A stretch of 64,000 nt of DNA from positions 1 to 64,000 of the forward strand of contig JADKIQ010000004.1 in the NCBI GenBank assembly GCA_016721245.1. The letters are read 5' to 3'. Below are positions 35,228 through 43,600 of the stretch, one piece after another. How positions within the stretch are numbered: the stretch's first letter is position 1; every line of letters starts with the position of its first letter. The DNA comes from Sphingobacteriales bacterium. GTDB lineage: Bacteria > Bacteroidota > Bacteroidia > Chitinophagales > JADIYW01. The notes beneath the pieces are model-generated. The model saw nothing but the letters and a program-made list of their open reading frames with translations. It was not told the origin of the DNA and made no database searches. The position numbers and the translations under genes are program-made.

Positions 35228-36631
35228 ATGGCTGAGTATAAATTATTAATGCCTAAAATGGGCGAAAGTGTAATTGAAGCAACAATATTAACATGGCATA
35301 AAAATGTTGGCGATAAAGTAAACGAACATGATGTTGTGTTAGAAGTGGCTACAGATAAAGTGGATTCGGAAGTGCCGAGTCCTGTCACAGGTGTCATAAA
35401 ACAATTACTGCACGATGTAAATGTTGCTGTAGGGGTAGGAGAGCCTTTGGCTATTATAGAAGTGGATGGTGATGCACCTGCACAATATATTCCTTCTCCT
35501 AAGAAAGAAGAAGTGAAGGAAGAAGTAAAACCGGTGGCGGAAGAAGTGGTTGCCGAAAAGGTGACTGCCAAACCAGAACCGGAAATTAAACAGGAACCTG
35601 TACAGCAGGTTCAAAAAACGGTTGAAGTAGCTAAAGAACAAATTCAACATTCAACTGGTAGTATACAAAATTCTAATAAATATTATTCACCCTTAGTTTT
35701 AAATATTGCGCAGGTTGAAAATATCTCCATGCAGGAACTGGAAACAATTGCCGGCAGCGGTGCAGATAATCGCGTGACGAAAGAAGATATTCTGACTTAT
35801 GTGGAGCAAAAGAAAAACGGGCTGATTAAACCACAGCCTGCAGTTCTAAATCCACAAAAACAAGAAGAAGCTAAAAAAGAAATTGTACAGGAAAAGAAAA
35901 CAGAAGAAAAAGCTCAGGACTCCAATATTGAAATTATTGAGATGGACAGAATGCGAAAACTGATTTCGCAACACATGACCAACTCAAGAAAAACGGCGGC
36001 GCACGTTTCTTCCTTTGTAGAATGCGATGTCACGAATGTCGTTCGGTGGAGAGAAAAAAATAAAAATGCGTTCCAGAAACGCGAAGGATTCAGTTTATCA
36101 TTTATGCCAATCTTTGTTGAAGCAATAACAAAAGCGATTAAGGATTTTCCGATGATTAATGTAAGTGTGGATGGCGATAAAATCTTAAAGAAAAAAGATA
36201 TAAATGTTGGGATTGCTACGGCATTGCCGAATGGTAATTTAATCGTTCCGGTAGTAAAAAATGCCGACCAGAAAAGTTTACTCGGTATTGCAAAAGCGAT
36301 GAATGATATTGTGGTAAAGGCCAGAACAAATTCTTTACAGCCAGACGATGTGATGGATGGCACCTATACCATTTCAAATATCGGTACTTTCGGGAATATT
36401 ATCGGAACACCTATCATCAATCAGCCACAGGTAGCGATTATGGCAGTAGGTTCTATCACCAAAAAGCCTGTTGTTATTGAGGTAGACGGACAGGACGTGA
36501 TTGCCATTCGCCATATGATGTACCTTTCCCATACCTATGATCACCGTGTGGTAGACGGGAAATTGGGCGGTATGTTTGTAAAAAAAGTGTCAGATTATCT
36601 CGAAAAATTCGATATCCACCAGGAAATTTAG
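35228..36631 (+). CDS. 2-oxoacid dehydrogenase E2 (dihydrolipoyl acyltransferase)
   Basis: 467 residues. One lipoyl domain at residues 1-80 with the lipoylated lysine in VATDKVDSEVP (Lys44), a Glu/Lys/Val-rich hinge, an E3-binding domain at about 157-195 (YYSPLVLNIAQVENISMQELETIAGSG..NRVTKEDI), and the trimer-forming acyltransferase core (MDRMRKLISQHMTNSRKTAAHV...YTISNIGTFG...SHTYDHRVVDG with the catalytic His and Asp). A single lipoyl domain and the core sequence favour the branched-chain or 2-oxoglutarate class over pyruvate. No E1 or E3 gene is adjacent. Confidence 0.92.
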   Translation: MAEYKLLMPKMGESVIEATILTWHKNVGDKVNEHDVVLEVATDKVDSEVPSPVTGVIKQLLHDVNVAVGVGEPLAIIEVDGDAPAQYIPSPKKEEVKEEVKPVAEEVVAEKVTAKPEPEIKQEPVQQVQKTVEVAKEQIQHSTGSIQNSNKYYSPLVLNIAQVENISMQELETIAGSGADNRVTKEDILTYVEQKKNGLIKPQPAVLNPQKQEEAKKEIVQEKKTEEKAQDSNIEIIEMDRMRKLISQHMTNSRKTAAHVSSFVECDVTNVVRWREKNKNAFQKREGFSLSFMPIFVEAITKAIKDFPMINVSVDGDKILKKKDINVGIATALPNGNLIVPVVKNADQKSLLGIAKAMNDIVVKARTNSLQPDDVMDGTYTISNIGTFGNIIGTPIINQPQVAIMAVGSITKKPVVIEVDGQDVIAIRHMMYLSHTYDHRVVDGKLGGMFVKKVSDYLEKFDIHQEI

Positions 36632-36709
36632 TACAACTTATTAGCATATTGAATGTTGTTGTTGATTTAGTCTGATAAAAAGTTTAAATTAAATTTCAAA
36701 TTATAGAAT

Positions 36710-37309
36710 GTGCTGAATACCTTTCATGATATTGACTTATACAAAGGCATGCTTAAGAAGTCGCTTCTTTATTTCACTTACGTGCCAGAAACTGAGTTAA
36801 ATGAATTTGCAGATATATTTTACCTTAAGTTTTACCCCAAGAATACGGATATTATCACTCCAGACAATAAAGAGTTGAAAGGCTACTTTGTTGTAAGTGG
36901 CCTTGTCAGGATGCATTACACTATTAACAACAATGAAATTACTTCAGACTTCAGAGATGCCAATTCGTTTTTTTTAAACGGCTATGCGATTTATGCACAG
37001 CAAAAGAATTTTGATTACTTCACTACACTGGAAGATACTATTTGTTTAGTGGCAGATTGGGATAAAGTAGAACTGTTGTTAAGTGCATACCATTCTCTTG
37101 AAAGTATGGGCAGAAAAATTGTAGAATGGCACTATGCCGAATCCATGCGGGTGAGCTACAATATTTTATTTATGAATACGGAAGAACGTTTTAAAATATT
37201 TATGAATGAGCGTTCCGGGCTGATGAACAGAGTCCCGCAAAAATATATTGCTTCCTATCTGGGTGTTGCTCCCGAGACATTAAGCCGACTTCGAAGCAAA
37301 ATAAAGTGA
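36710..37309 (+). CDS. Crp/Fnr-family regulator, array copy 1
   Basis: 199 residues from a GTG start that aligns with the starts of its paralogues. An N-terminal cNMP-binding-like jelly roll (FYPKNTDIITPDNKELKGYFVVSGLVRMHY..NNNEITSDF) and a long dimer helix are followed by a short winged HTH (VPQKYIASYLGVAPETLSRLRSK). It lacks the Arg/Ser phosphate-cassette residues that bind cAMP in CRP and has no N-terminal Cys cluster of FNR, so the signal is unknown. The recognition helix has E-x-x-S-R, which reads TTGAT in E. coli FNR. First of five consecutive copies. Confidence 0.9.
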   Translation: MLNTFHDIDLYKGMLKKSLLYFTYVPETELNEFADIFYLKFYPKNTDIITPDNKELKGYFVVSGLVRMHYTINNNEITSDFRDANSFFLNGYAIYAQQKNFDYFTTLEDTICLVADWDKVELLLSAYHSLESMGRKIVEWHYAESMRVSYNILFMNTEERFKIFMNERSGLMNRVPQKYIASYLGVAPETLSRLRSKIK

Positions 37310-37453
37310 AAGCTGCATAATAAAAGTATATATTTTGTATATTAAAAATATAAAATAGTTGTTCTATTATTTATATGAATTTATTTTAACAGCAGCTATT
37401 TTGAAGAGGTTATTAAATATGACTAAAATCATATTAAAATTTAACACAAAAAT

Positions 37454-37467
37454 TTGACATAAATCAA
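37454..37467. promoter_or_regulatory. FNR-like box TTGAC-ATAA-ATCAA upstream of copy 2
   Basis: Nine of ten positions match TTGAT-N4-ATCAA. Its left half overlaps the TTTG (37453-37456) that would be the -33 element, with a TACATTGT -7-like box at 37477-37484 (20-base spacing). A factor bound here would block the promoter, so auto- or cross-repression within the array is the simplest reading. Confidence 0.55.
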
Positions 37468-37504
37468 TAAAAATGCTACATTGTAGGTAATTCTAGCATT
37501 TTAC

Positions 37505-38113
37505 ATGAAAATAGCCCATGATATAGAATTATATCGAAACAGATTAAGAAATCTGATAACTTATTTTGCAGATATTCCTGCATTTCAGATGGATGAGTTT
37601 CTAAGTGTATTTGCGTTAGAAAAATATCCTAAAAAATCAGTAATTATTCCACCTTCTTCAGAAAATAATAAATTGTATTTTATAATCAGCGGGTTGGTAA
37701 GGATATATTATCAAGCCGAAGGGAAAGAAATTACTTCAGATTTTAAAGAAGAAAATTCATTTTTTACAAACGGATATACCTTGTTTACAAAACTACCGAA
37801 CATTGATTACCATGTTGCTTTAGAAGATACAGTTTGTCTGGCTGCGGATTATAAGAGTATAGAGCTTTTGTCATCTAAATATCATGAGATAGAGTATCTT
37901 GGACGTAAGATAGTTGAGAAATATTATGCAACATTTCTGATTTCGAATTATAATAAATTATTTTTGTCGGCTGATGAACGCTATGACGTATTTATAAGAG
38001 AACGCGCAGCTGTCATGAACAGAGTTCCGTTGCGACATATAGCATCGCATTTAGGTGTTAAGCCGGAAACTTTAAGCCGATTAAGAGCAAAACAACAATC
38101 CGTTAAAATATGA
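37505..38113 (+). CDS. Crp/Fnr-family regulator, array copy 2
   Basis: 202 residues. It aligns along its length with copy 1 (same HDIELY opening, ISGLVRIYYQAEGKEITSDFKEENSFFTNGY, FLSADERYDVFIRERAAVMNRVPLRHIASHLGVKPETLSRLRAK). It is preceded by a 195-base AT-rich gap holding an FNR-like box over the probable promoter, and overlaps copy 3 by 4 bases (ATGA), so copies 2 and 3 are translationally coupled. Effector unknown. The pocket sequence differs from copies 3-5 (for example PPSSENNKLYFII). Confidence 0.9.
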   Translation: MKIAHDIELYRNRLRNLITYFADIPAFQMDEFLSVFALEKYPKKSVIIPPSSENNKLYFIISGLVRIYYQAEGKEITSDFKEENSFFTNGYTLFTKLPNIDYHVALEDTVCLAADYKSIELLSSKYHEIEYLGRKIVEKYYATFLISNYNKLFLSADERYDVFIRERAAVMNRVPLRHIASHLGVKPETLSRLRAKQQSVKI

Positions 38114-38709
38114 GAAAACCCGTCGTAAATATTGAAGAATACCGCAATCAACTGAAAAATTATTTTCTCAGACTGACACCTAAGATTGTATTAGAGGAAT
38201 TAAATGAGTTGGTAGAACAGTTTACCGTAGATAAATTTTCCAAAAAAGAAATGATTTTAAAAGCGGGGGATCACTCGGATACTGTTTATTTTGTCTATGA
38301 AGGATTGGTGCGTATTTATTATGTAAAAGAAGATAAAGAAATCACCAACTGGTTTATTAAAGAAAATATGATGTTTGCTGCTACCTATTCCATTCTTACA
38401 GGTGAACCTAATTACAGCAATTATGAAACGCTGGAAGATACTTATGTGTTGAAGGTAAAATACTCGGTTTTAGAATCGTATTACAGAAAGTACCATTCCC
38501 TGGAGCACATGGGCCGAAAATTAATTGAAGCGTATTATGGTGCCTTTATGAAGAAAACATTTGATGTTTTGTTTCTTTCTGCAGAAGAGCGATATAGTTT
38601 ATTCGTTAAAGATCACATGGATTTATTAAACAGGGTGCCGTTGCGTTATATAGCATCTTATTTAGGTATTACGCAGGAAACACTAAGCAGGTTGCGCGCA
38701 AAACATTAA
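38110..38709 (+). CDS. Crp/Fnr-family regulator, array copy 3
   Basis: 199 residues, starting inside the stop of copy 2. The sensor domain (FSKKEMILKAGDHSDTVYFVYEGLVRIYYVKEDKEITNWF) and the HTH (VPLRYIASYLGITQETLSRLRAKH) are much closer to copies 4 and 5 than to 1 and 2, pointing to recent tandem duplication. It keeps the loop AGDHSD seen in many Crp-fold proteins, without cAMP ligands. Confidence 0.9.
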   Translation: MRKPVVNIEEYRNQLKNYFLRLTPKIVLEELNELVEQFTVDKFSKKEMILKAGDHSDTVYFVYEGLVRIYYVKEDKEITNWFIKENMMFAATYSILTGEPNYSNYETLEDTYVLKVKYSVLESYYRKYHSLEHMGRKLIEAYYGAFMKKTFDVLFLSAEERYSLFVKDHMDLLNRVPLRYIASYLGITQETLSRLRAKH

Positions 38710-38720
38710 TCACTAAAACT

Positions 38721-39319
38721 ATGATGAACCAGCAGATAAATATTGATGAATATAAAAATCATCTTAAAAAGTATTTTCTGAATGTTGCGCCTGATACAAA
38801 TCAGGATGCACTGGATGAATTGTTGGAACATTTCACTTTTGAACGCTTTGCAAAAAGCAATTAATTTATGCAGCCGGAAGCATTTCTGATTCATTGTATT
38901 TTGTTTGCAAAGGTTTAATACGCGTGTATTATGTAAAAGAAGATAAAGAAATTACCAATCTGCTGGTGCCTGAAAATACGATTGTAATAGGTGCTTATTC
39001 CATTATTACCGGTGAAAAAAATTACAGTAACTATGAAGCATTTGAAGAAACGTATGTGTTAAAATTAAATTATGCAGTTCTGGAATCTTTTTACGCTAAG
39101 TATCACTCACTGGAACATCTGGGCAGATTACTGGTGGAAAAATATTACACTGCTTTCATGAAAAAAACTTATGATGTACTGTTCCTTTCTGCAGAGGAAC
39201 GTTACCAGATATTTATAAAAGATCACAATGAACTGGTCAACAGGGTTCCTTTAAGATATATTGCTTCGTATCTCGGTATCACACAGGAAACCCTAAGCAG
39301 ATTGCGCGCTAAATATTAA
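38721..39319 (+). pseudogene. Crp/Fnr-family regulator, array copy 4 (one-base frameshift)
   Basis: ATGATG at 38721 opens a frame equivalent to copy 3 (NIDEYKNHLKKYFLNVAPDTN...FTFERFAK) that stops at about 38864. The rest continues in another frame (LIYAAGSISDSLYFVCKGLIRVYYVKEDKEITN to ETLSRLRAKY). Adding one A to the A5 run at 38852-38856 restores FERFAKKQLIYAAG and gives exactly 199 residues, the length of copies 3 and 5. The 3' part alone (from 38894) would lack the first strands of the sensor. Homopolymer error, recent mutation or phase-variable switch cannot be told apart here. Confidence 0.88.
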
Positions 39320-39325
39320 TGAAGT

Positions 39326-39925
39326 ATGGCAAAAGTAAAAATCAGTTTGGAGGAACGCCGTGCAAGGCTCAGAGAATGCTTGCTTAGGATAGCACCGGCT
39401 ACCCATCTGTCAGAATTAGATGAACTGGTAAATGCATTCGAACCGGCAGATTTTCCAAAGAAATACCTGCTTTTAAAAGAAGGCGATTTCTCAGATAATG
39501 TTTATTTTATTTGTAAAGGGCTGTTGCGCAATTATTACATTAAAGGGAATAAAGAAATCAACCACTGGATTACAAAAGAAGATATGTTGCTGGCTGCTGC
39601 TTATACACTGGCAACCGGAAATAAGAACTTTATAAACTATGAAACGCTCGAAGATACGTATGTGCTGAAAATAAAATACACGACACTGGAATCTCTGTAT
39701 GCAAAATATCATTCCCTGGAATATCTGGGCAGAAGAATCGTAGAAGTCTATTATGCCGCTTTTATGAAAATGACATTTGATATTCTGTTTCTTTCTGCAG
39801 AAGAACGTTATAGTTTATTTGTGAAAACACATGCAGATTTATTAAACAGAGTGCCATTAAAATATATAGCTTCCTATCTCGGTATTTCCCCGGAAACATT
39901 GAGCAGGCTGCGATCTAAACATTAA
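39326..39925 (+). CDS. Crp/Fnr-family regulator, array copy 5
   Basis: 199 residues, 6 bases after copy 4, so part of the same transcript. The sensor domain (FPKKYLLLKEGDFSDNVYFICKGLLRNYYIKGNKEINHWI) and HTH (VPLKYIASYLGISPETLSRLRSKH) are close to copies 3 and 4. The N terminus (MAKVKISLEERRARLRECLLRIAPATH) is more basic than in its neighbours. It ends 26 bases before the convergent APC permease. Confidence 0.92.
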   Translation: MAKVKISLEERRARLRECLLRIAPATHLSELDELVNAFEPADFPKKYLLLKEGDFSDNVYFICKGLLRNYYIKGNKEINHWITKEDMLLAAAYTLATGNKNFINYETLEDTYVLKIKYTTLESLYAKYHSLEYLGRRIVEVYYAAFMKMTFDILFLSAEERYSLFVKTHADLLNRVPLKYIASYLGISPETLSRLRSKH

Positions 39926-39951
39926 TTTAGATGTGTGATTTTAATCTTTTT

Positions 39952-41289
39952 TTAATCACTTTCATTTGCCAATACGTCATCTTTATGATTGCGCATAAAA
40001 AAATAATACAAGGCTATACCGCTTAAAATAATTCCAAGTGCAAATAATTTATACTGCAATTCTGCGGTATAAAAAATAAACAACCAAACGCTGATGCCAA
40101 TCAGTGCAGGCAAGGGATATAAAGGCATCCGCCACGGAAACGGCATGTCTTTTTTTTGCTGATGCAGTAATAGTATTCCGACACTCTGGCTGACAAACTG
40201 TATTAAAATCCGCATGATGATAATGGCAGAAATTATTTCTTTCATTTTAAATAATAACGAAAAACAAAATGCGACTCCTCCTAAAATCAGTAAGGAAACA
40301 TGCGGGAAATTTTTAGTGGGATGAAGTTTAGAAAACACCTTGAAGTAATTGCCATCCACCGCTGCGGCATAGGGCACCCGAGAGTAACCCAGCATCACCG
40401 CAAACAAAGAAGAGATAGCGATAAATAAAATAAGCCCGGTAGCAATTTTTGCCGTAGCTGCACCGTATATTTTTTCAAAAAATGTACTCACAATAAACTC
40501 CGAGCCTTTTGCATCCTGCCATGGAATAACACCCAGCACGGCAATCTGCATCAGCAGATACAAAATAGTAATACCGAAAATGGAAATGAAAATACTGCGC
40601 GGAATATTCTTTTCTGGTTCTTTTATTTCACCTCCTAAATGACAAACATTATAGTATCCTAAAAAGGAATAAATAGTTTTGGTACTGGCATTGCCCAGTC
40701 CTATAAAAAACAAAGGTGTAAGCTTAAAAGCATCTTCAGCATACGTAAATGCCAGACCAGAATTGAAATGCGTCAGCCCGCTGAATATTAACCACAAAAT
40801 TGTTCCGCAAACAATCATGCCCATAAACACGGAAATTTTTCCGATGTCTGTAATTTTTCGATAAAGCAAAGCAATCAGCAGCAATACTAAAGAACCCGAT
40901 ACCATTTTTTGCTGCCAGGTTTCTAATGGCACCAGATATTGCAGATAACTTGCAAACCCGATAGCTCCGGATGCGATAACTAAGGGGGCCTGTATGGTAG
41001 TTTGCCAGATGTATAAAAAGGAAAATAAACGGCCGTATTTTTTGCCGTATAAGTTTTGCAGGAAAACATAGCTACCACCGGCTTGCGGCCATTTAGCGCC
41101 TAATTCGGCCCATACACAGCCATCGCAAAAGGAGAGCAGCGCACCCAGTATCCAGGCGATAATACATTGCGGTCCGTTCATAGCACCGATAATAAACGGA
41201 ATGGTGATAAAGGGGCCGATGCCCACCATATCTATCATGTTGATGGCAACCGCCTGGCGTAAACTTAAACCGCGTATGAGTTTACTCAT
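39952..41289 (-). CDS. APC-family amino-acid permease
   Basis: 445 residues with about 12 transmembrane helices. The APC signature at the N terminus (LRQAVAINMIDMVGIGPFITIPFIIG) contains the unwound TM1 GIG-type substrate loop; WAELGAKWPQAGGSYVFLQNLYG is the conserved TM2-TM3 segment. Members exchange or import amino acids or polyamines across the inner membrane; the substrate is not readable. Its ATG overlaps the stop of the PIG-L gene (TAATG), so the two are coupled. This two-gene unit is inserted, in opposite orientation, between crp copies 5 and 6. Confidence 0.9.
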   Translation of the reverse strand: MSKLIRGLSLRQAVAINMIDMVGIGPFITIPFIIGAMNGPQCIIAWILGALLSFCDGCVWAELGAKWPQAGGSYVFLQNLYGKKYGRLFSFLYIWQTTIQAPLVIASGAIGFASYLQYLVPLETWQQKMVSGSLVLLLIALLYRKITDIGKISVFMGMIVCGTILWLIFSGLTHFNSGLAFTYAEDAFKLTPLFFIGLGNASTKTIYSFLGYYNVCHLGGEIKEPEKNIPRSIFISIFGITILYLLMQIAVLGVIPWQDAKGSEFIVSTFFEKIYGAATAKIATGLILFIAISSLFAVMLGYSRVPYAAAVDGNYFKVFSKLHPTKNFPHVSLLILGGVAFCFSLLFKMKEIISAIIIMRILIQFVSQSVGILLLHQQKKDMPFPWRMPLYPLPALIGISVWLFIFYTAELQYKLFALGIILSGIALYYFFMRNHKDDVLANESD

Positions 41290-42188
41290 TAGTATGTTTT
41301 TGGTTTGTACGGAATGATTTTTAACTGCTCAAAAAACTGACGGCATTTTTCTTTTCCTTGTTCTCCGTTTAGACTGAAATACCAGAATTGCTCCAAATCG
41401 CCCTGATTCATAGCCAGTTGCATGGTGCCTTGTGATTTATGTTCTGCAATTTCCCAGTTCACAATTATTTTGTAACTCAATGCGTTCTTAAAACCAAACT
41501 TTACGCTTTTATCAAAGAAATACATAGGCTTATTGCCTTCCACTTTTGATTCTGTGTATTCTTTTAATTGTGAGAAGGAGTAGGTGGTAGTGTCATTTTT
41601 CGTTGCCCCCGTTACACCTAATATAACAGGACGCTGCGCTTCCGGCAAACTTTGTACAGTGCGCAAGGCCAGTAAGGTGGCTGCTTTGTGGTGTGCATGT
41701 GTTTCAGGAGTGGGCAAGAGGCAAAAAACAAAATCATATTTTGTTGCAGTCATAATTTCTTTTAGTCGGGTGGCAACTAAAGAAACATTCCAGGTAGTGT
41801 CCAGTGGCTCATGTTCATCCAATCCATAGTGTGCATCTTTCTGGTCGAGGAAAAAGATATTTCGCATCCCGATAATGTTTCCGGCATTCATTAATTCCTG
41901 TTTGCGAATGCGTGGCAAGTTTTCCCTGCCCGTTTTTTCATCTGTCAGTTCCAGTCCGTAATAAGCTTCGGATAAGGTGGAATATTTGTAGCCACCTTCT
42001 CCATTGGTAATCACACATTGATCCGCAATACCCTTCATTTCTTTCGTTACTTTGTAAACAGTAGCGGCAAATCCGGTTTCATCATCCGGGTGTGCAGTAA
42101 CAATTAAAATTTTATAAGGTGTCAGATTTTGTCCGAAAATTGGAATTATTAAGGTAAAAAGTATGATAAGTATAGTGAAACGTTGCAT
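41289..42188 (-). CDS. Secreted PIG-L-family deacetylase
   Basis: 299 residues with a signal peptide (…IPIFGQ). Zinc-binding AHPDDETGFAATVYK near the N terminus and ETHAHHKAA provide the Asp and His ligands of the LmbE/PIG-L fold. This family removes N-acetyl groups from GlcNAc conjugates (bacillithiol, mycothiol, GPI-type or others). Periplasmic location and coupling to an amino-acid permease suggest release of an amino-compound that the permease then imports. That link is inference. Confidence 0.88.
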   Translation of the reverse strand: MQRFTILIILFTLIIPIFGQNLTPYKILIVTAHPDDETGFAATVYKVTKEMKGIADQCVITNGEGGYKYSTLSEAYYGLELTDEKTGRENLPRIRKQELMNAGNIIGMRNIFFLDQKDAHYGLDEHEPLDTTWNVSLVATRLKEIMTATKYDFVFCLLPTPETHAHHKAATLLALRTVQSLPEAQRPVILGVTGATKNDTTTYSFSQLKEYTESKVEGNKPMYFFDKSVKFGFKNALSYKIIVNWEIAEHKSQGTMQLAMNQGDLEQFWYFSLNGEQGKEKCRQFFEQLKIIPYKPKTY

Positions 42189-42282
42189 TTATATATTTTT
42201 AAAAAATTACATAATGAAAAAACAAAAACGAAATTATCATGTTAATATTCTGTAAATTTACTAAAATCATAACAAAAACAAG

Positions 42283-42906
42283 ATGGCAAAGCGAAACCTT
42301 AAGATAGCCGAGAAACCACCTAAAGAATTTTTAGCGGAAACAATACGAAGCATCACAGATATTTCAGAAGTGAATCTTCAGAAGATACTGGATATATTCG
42401 AATCAGTAACATATGACAAAAACACCAAAATTATTAAGGAAGGAGAGATAACGAGTTATGTCTATTTTGTATCGAAAGGCATCATAAGAGTGTATTACCA
42501 TAGTGTTGGAAAAGAATTGATAGACTGGTTTGCTGAGGAAGGTTCATTTATTGGTAATCTTTATAGTCATATTATGCAAAAACCGGGATTCGATATTTAC
42601 GAATCCATCGAAGATGTCGCACTACTTAGAACCCAATACAGCGATTTGGAAAAACTATTCAAGCAAAATCATGAAATTGAAAGTGCTGCCAGAAGAGTGC
42701 TGGAGCAGTATTATGTGAAGTATGTGGAAAGAGTACATCACTTAAAAGGATTGCCTGCTGATGAAAAATATCATCTGTTTCAGCAACATTATGGTGAATT
42801 TGTACAACGCATTCCGCTAAAATTTGTGGCAGATTACTTGGGTATCAGTTCTGAAACACTCAGCAGAATAAGAGGCAAGGACAATAAAAAAAAATTAAAA
42901 AAATAA
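42283..42906 (+). CDS. Crp/Fnr-family regulator, array copy 6
   Basis: 207 residues. A diverged sensor (YDKNTKIIKEGEITSYVYFVSKGIIRVYYHSVGKELIDWFAEEGSF) with the HTH IPLKFVADYLGISSETLSRIRGK and a Lys-rich tail. It shares SRIR with copies 7 and 8, forming a second subgroup apart from copies 1-5 (SRLR). It is separated from copy 7 by 74 bases that contain a palindrome and a -7 box. Confidence 0.92.
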   Translation: MAKRNLKIAEKPPKEFLAETIRSITDISEVNLQKILDIFESVTYDKNTKIIKEGEITSYVYFVSKGIIRVYYHSVGKELIDWFAEEGSFIGNLYSHIMQKPGFDIYESIEDVALLRTQYSDLEKLFKQNHEIESAARRVLEQYYVKYVERVHHLKGLPADEKYHLFQQHYGEFVQRIPLKFVADYLGISSETLSRIRGKDNKKKLKK

Positions 42907-42913
42907 CAAGAAA

Positions 42914-42927
42914 TTGATATATGGCAA
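42914..42927. promoter_or_regulatory. Weak FNR-like half-palindrome TTGAT-ATAT-GGCAA
   Basis: Left half-site is perfect TTGAT; the right half (GGCAA) has two mismatches to ATCAA. It lies 54 bases upstream of crp copy 7. Confidence 0.3.
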
Positions 42928-42942
42928 TTATTTAGTCACTTC

Positions 42943-42960
42943 AACTAAAAAAGTTTAGTT
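42943..42960. promoter_or_regulatory. Perfect 7-4-7 inverted repeat in copy 7 promoter
   Basis: AACTAAA-AAAG-TTTAGTT, exact arms, ending at the first base of the -7 box. The position, in the spacer and against the -7 element, is classical for a repressor operator. The sequence differs from an FNR box, so a different binder or half-site arrangement is possible. Confidence 0.55.
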
Positions 42961-42967
42961 ACATTTG
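42960..42967 (+). promoter_or_regulatory. TACATTTG -7 element for crp copy 7
   Basis: Exact TAnnTTTG match 13 bases before the ATG at 42981. Confidence 0.65.
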
Positions 42968-42980
42968 CAACTACATAGAG

Positions 42981-43592
42981 ATGACTAAACAAGCTGTAAA
43001 TTTATTAGAAACACAGGCAAAGGATTTTTTACGACAAATACTAACCACTGCAGCTCAGGTAGATGACGATTCATTAGACGTATTGCTTGATTTGTTTGAA
43101 TTAGTGTCGTACAAAAAAAATCATGAGATAATTGAAGAGGGCAAAATTGCCGACTACTTCTATTATATCCACAAAGGTATTATCAGAGTTTACTTTTATA
43201 AAAACGACAAACTCGTTATTGAGCGTTTTGAAAAAGAAGGCGGATTATTCGGCGGTAATTTTACCCATGTAACTAAAAAAACCGGAACGCATATTTACGA
43301 ATCCGTGGAAGAAGTGCAATTGTTGCGCATAAAATATGCTGATCTGGATGAATTATGCAAGAAATCGCACCAGATTGAACGTTTGTACCGTATCATGATG
43401 GAGCATTTTCATTCTGGCTATGTAGAACGATTGTCTACATTTAAATCTTTATCTTCTGAAGAAAGATACCATGAATTTATTCAGCAATACGGTGATATCG
43501 CCAACAGGGTTTCTTTGAAAGATGTTGCCAATTATCTTGGTATGACTCCTGAAACTCTAAGCAGAATACGCTCTAAATACGATAAGTACTAA
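42981..43592 (+). CDS. Crp/Fnr-family regulator, array copy 7
   Basis: 203 residues. The sensor domain (YKKNHEIIEEGKIADYFYYIHKGIIRVYFYKNDKLVIERFEKEGGLFGGNF) is the most diverged of the intact copies, and the HTH reads VSLKDVANYLGMTPETLSRIRSK. It has its own promoter with an overlapping palindrome, unlike copies 3-5, which depend on upstream transcription. It ends 9 bases before the convergent argG stop. Confidence 0.92.
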   Translation: MTKQAVNLLETQAKDFLRQILTTAAQVDDDSLDVLLDLFELVSYKKNHEIIEEGKIADYFYYIHKGIIRVYFYKNDKLVIERFEKEGGLFGGNFTHVTKKTGTHIYESVEEVQLLRIKYADLDELCKKSHQIERLYRIMMEHFHSGYVERLSTFKSLSSEERYHEFIQQYGDIANRVSLKDVANYLGMTPETLSRIRSKYDKY

Positions 43593-43600
43593 ACCTCTTA

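Noticed and set aside
35221..36363. Minus-strand frames of 81-149 codons under the E2 gene
   Set aside because: Antisense to a well-conserved lipoyl/acyltransferase gene.
36710..43592. crp array as a phage or plasmid regulator island
   Set aside because: No integrase, transposase, replication gene, tRNA edge or composition change is seen around it.
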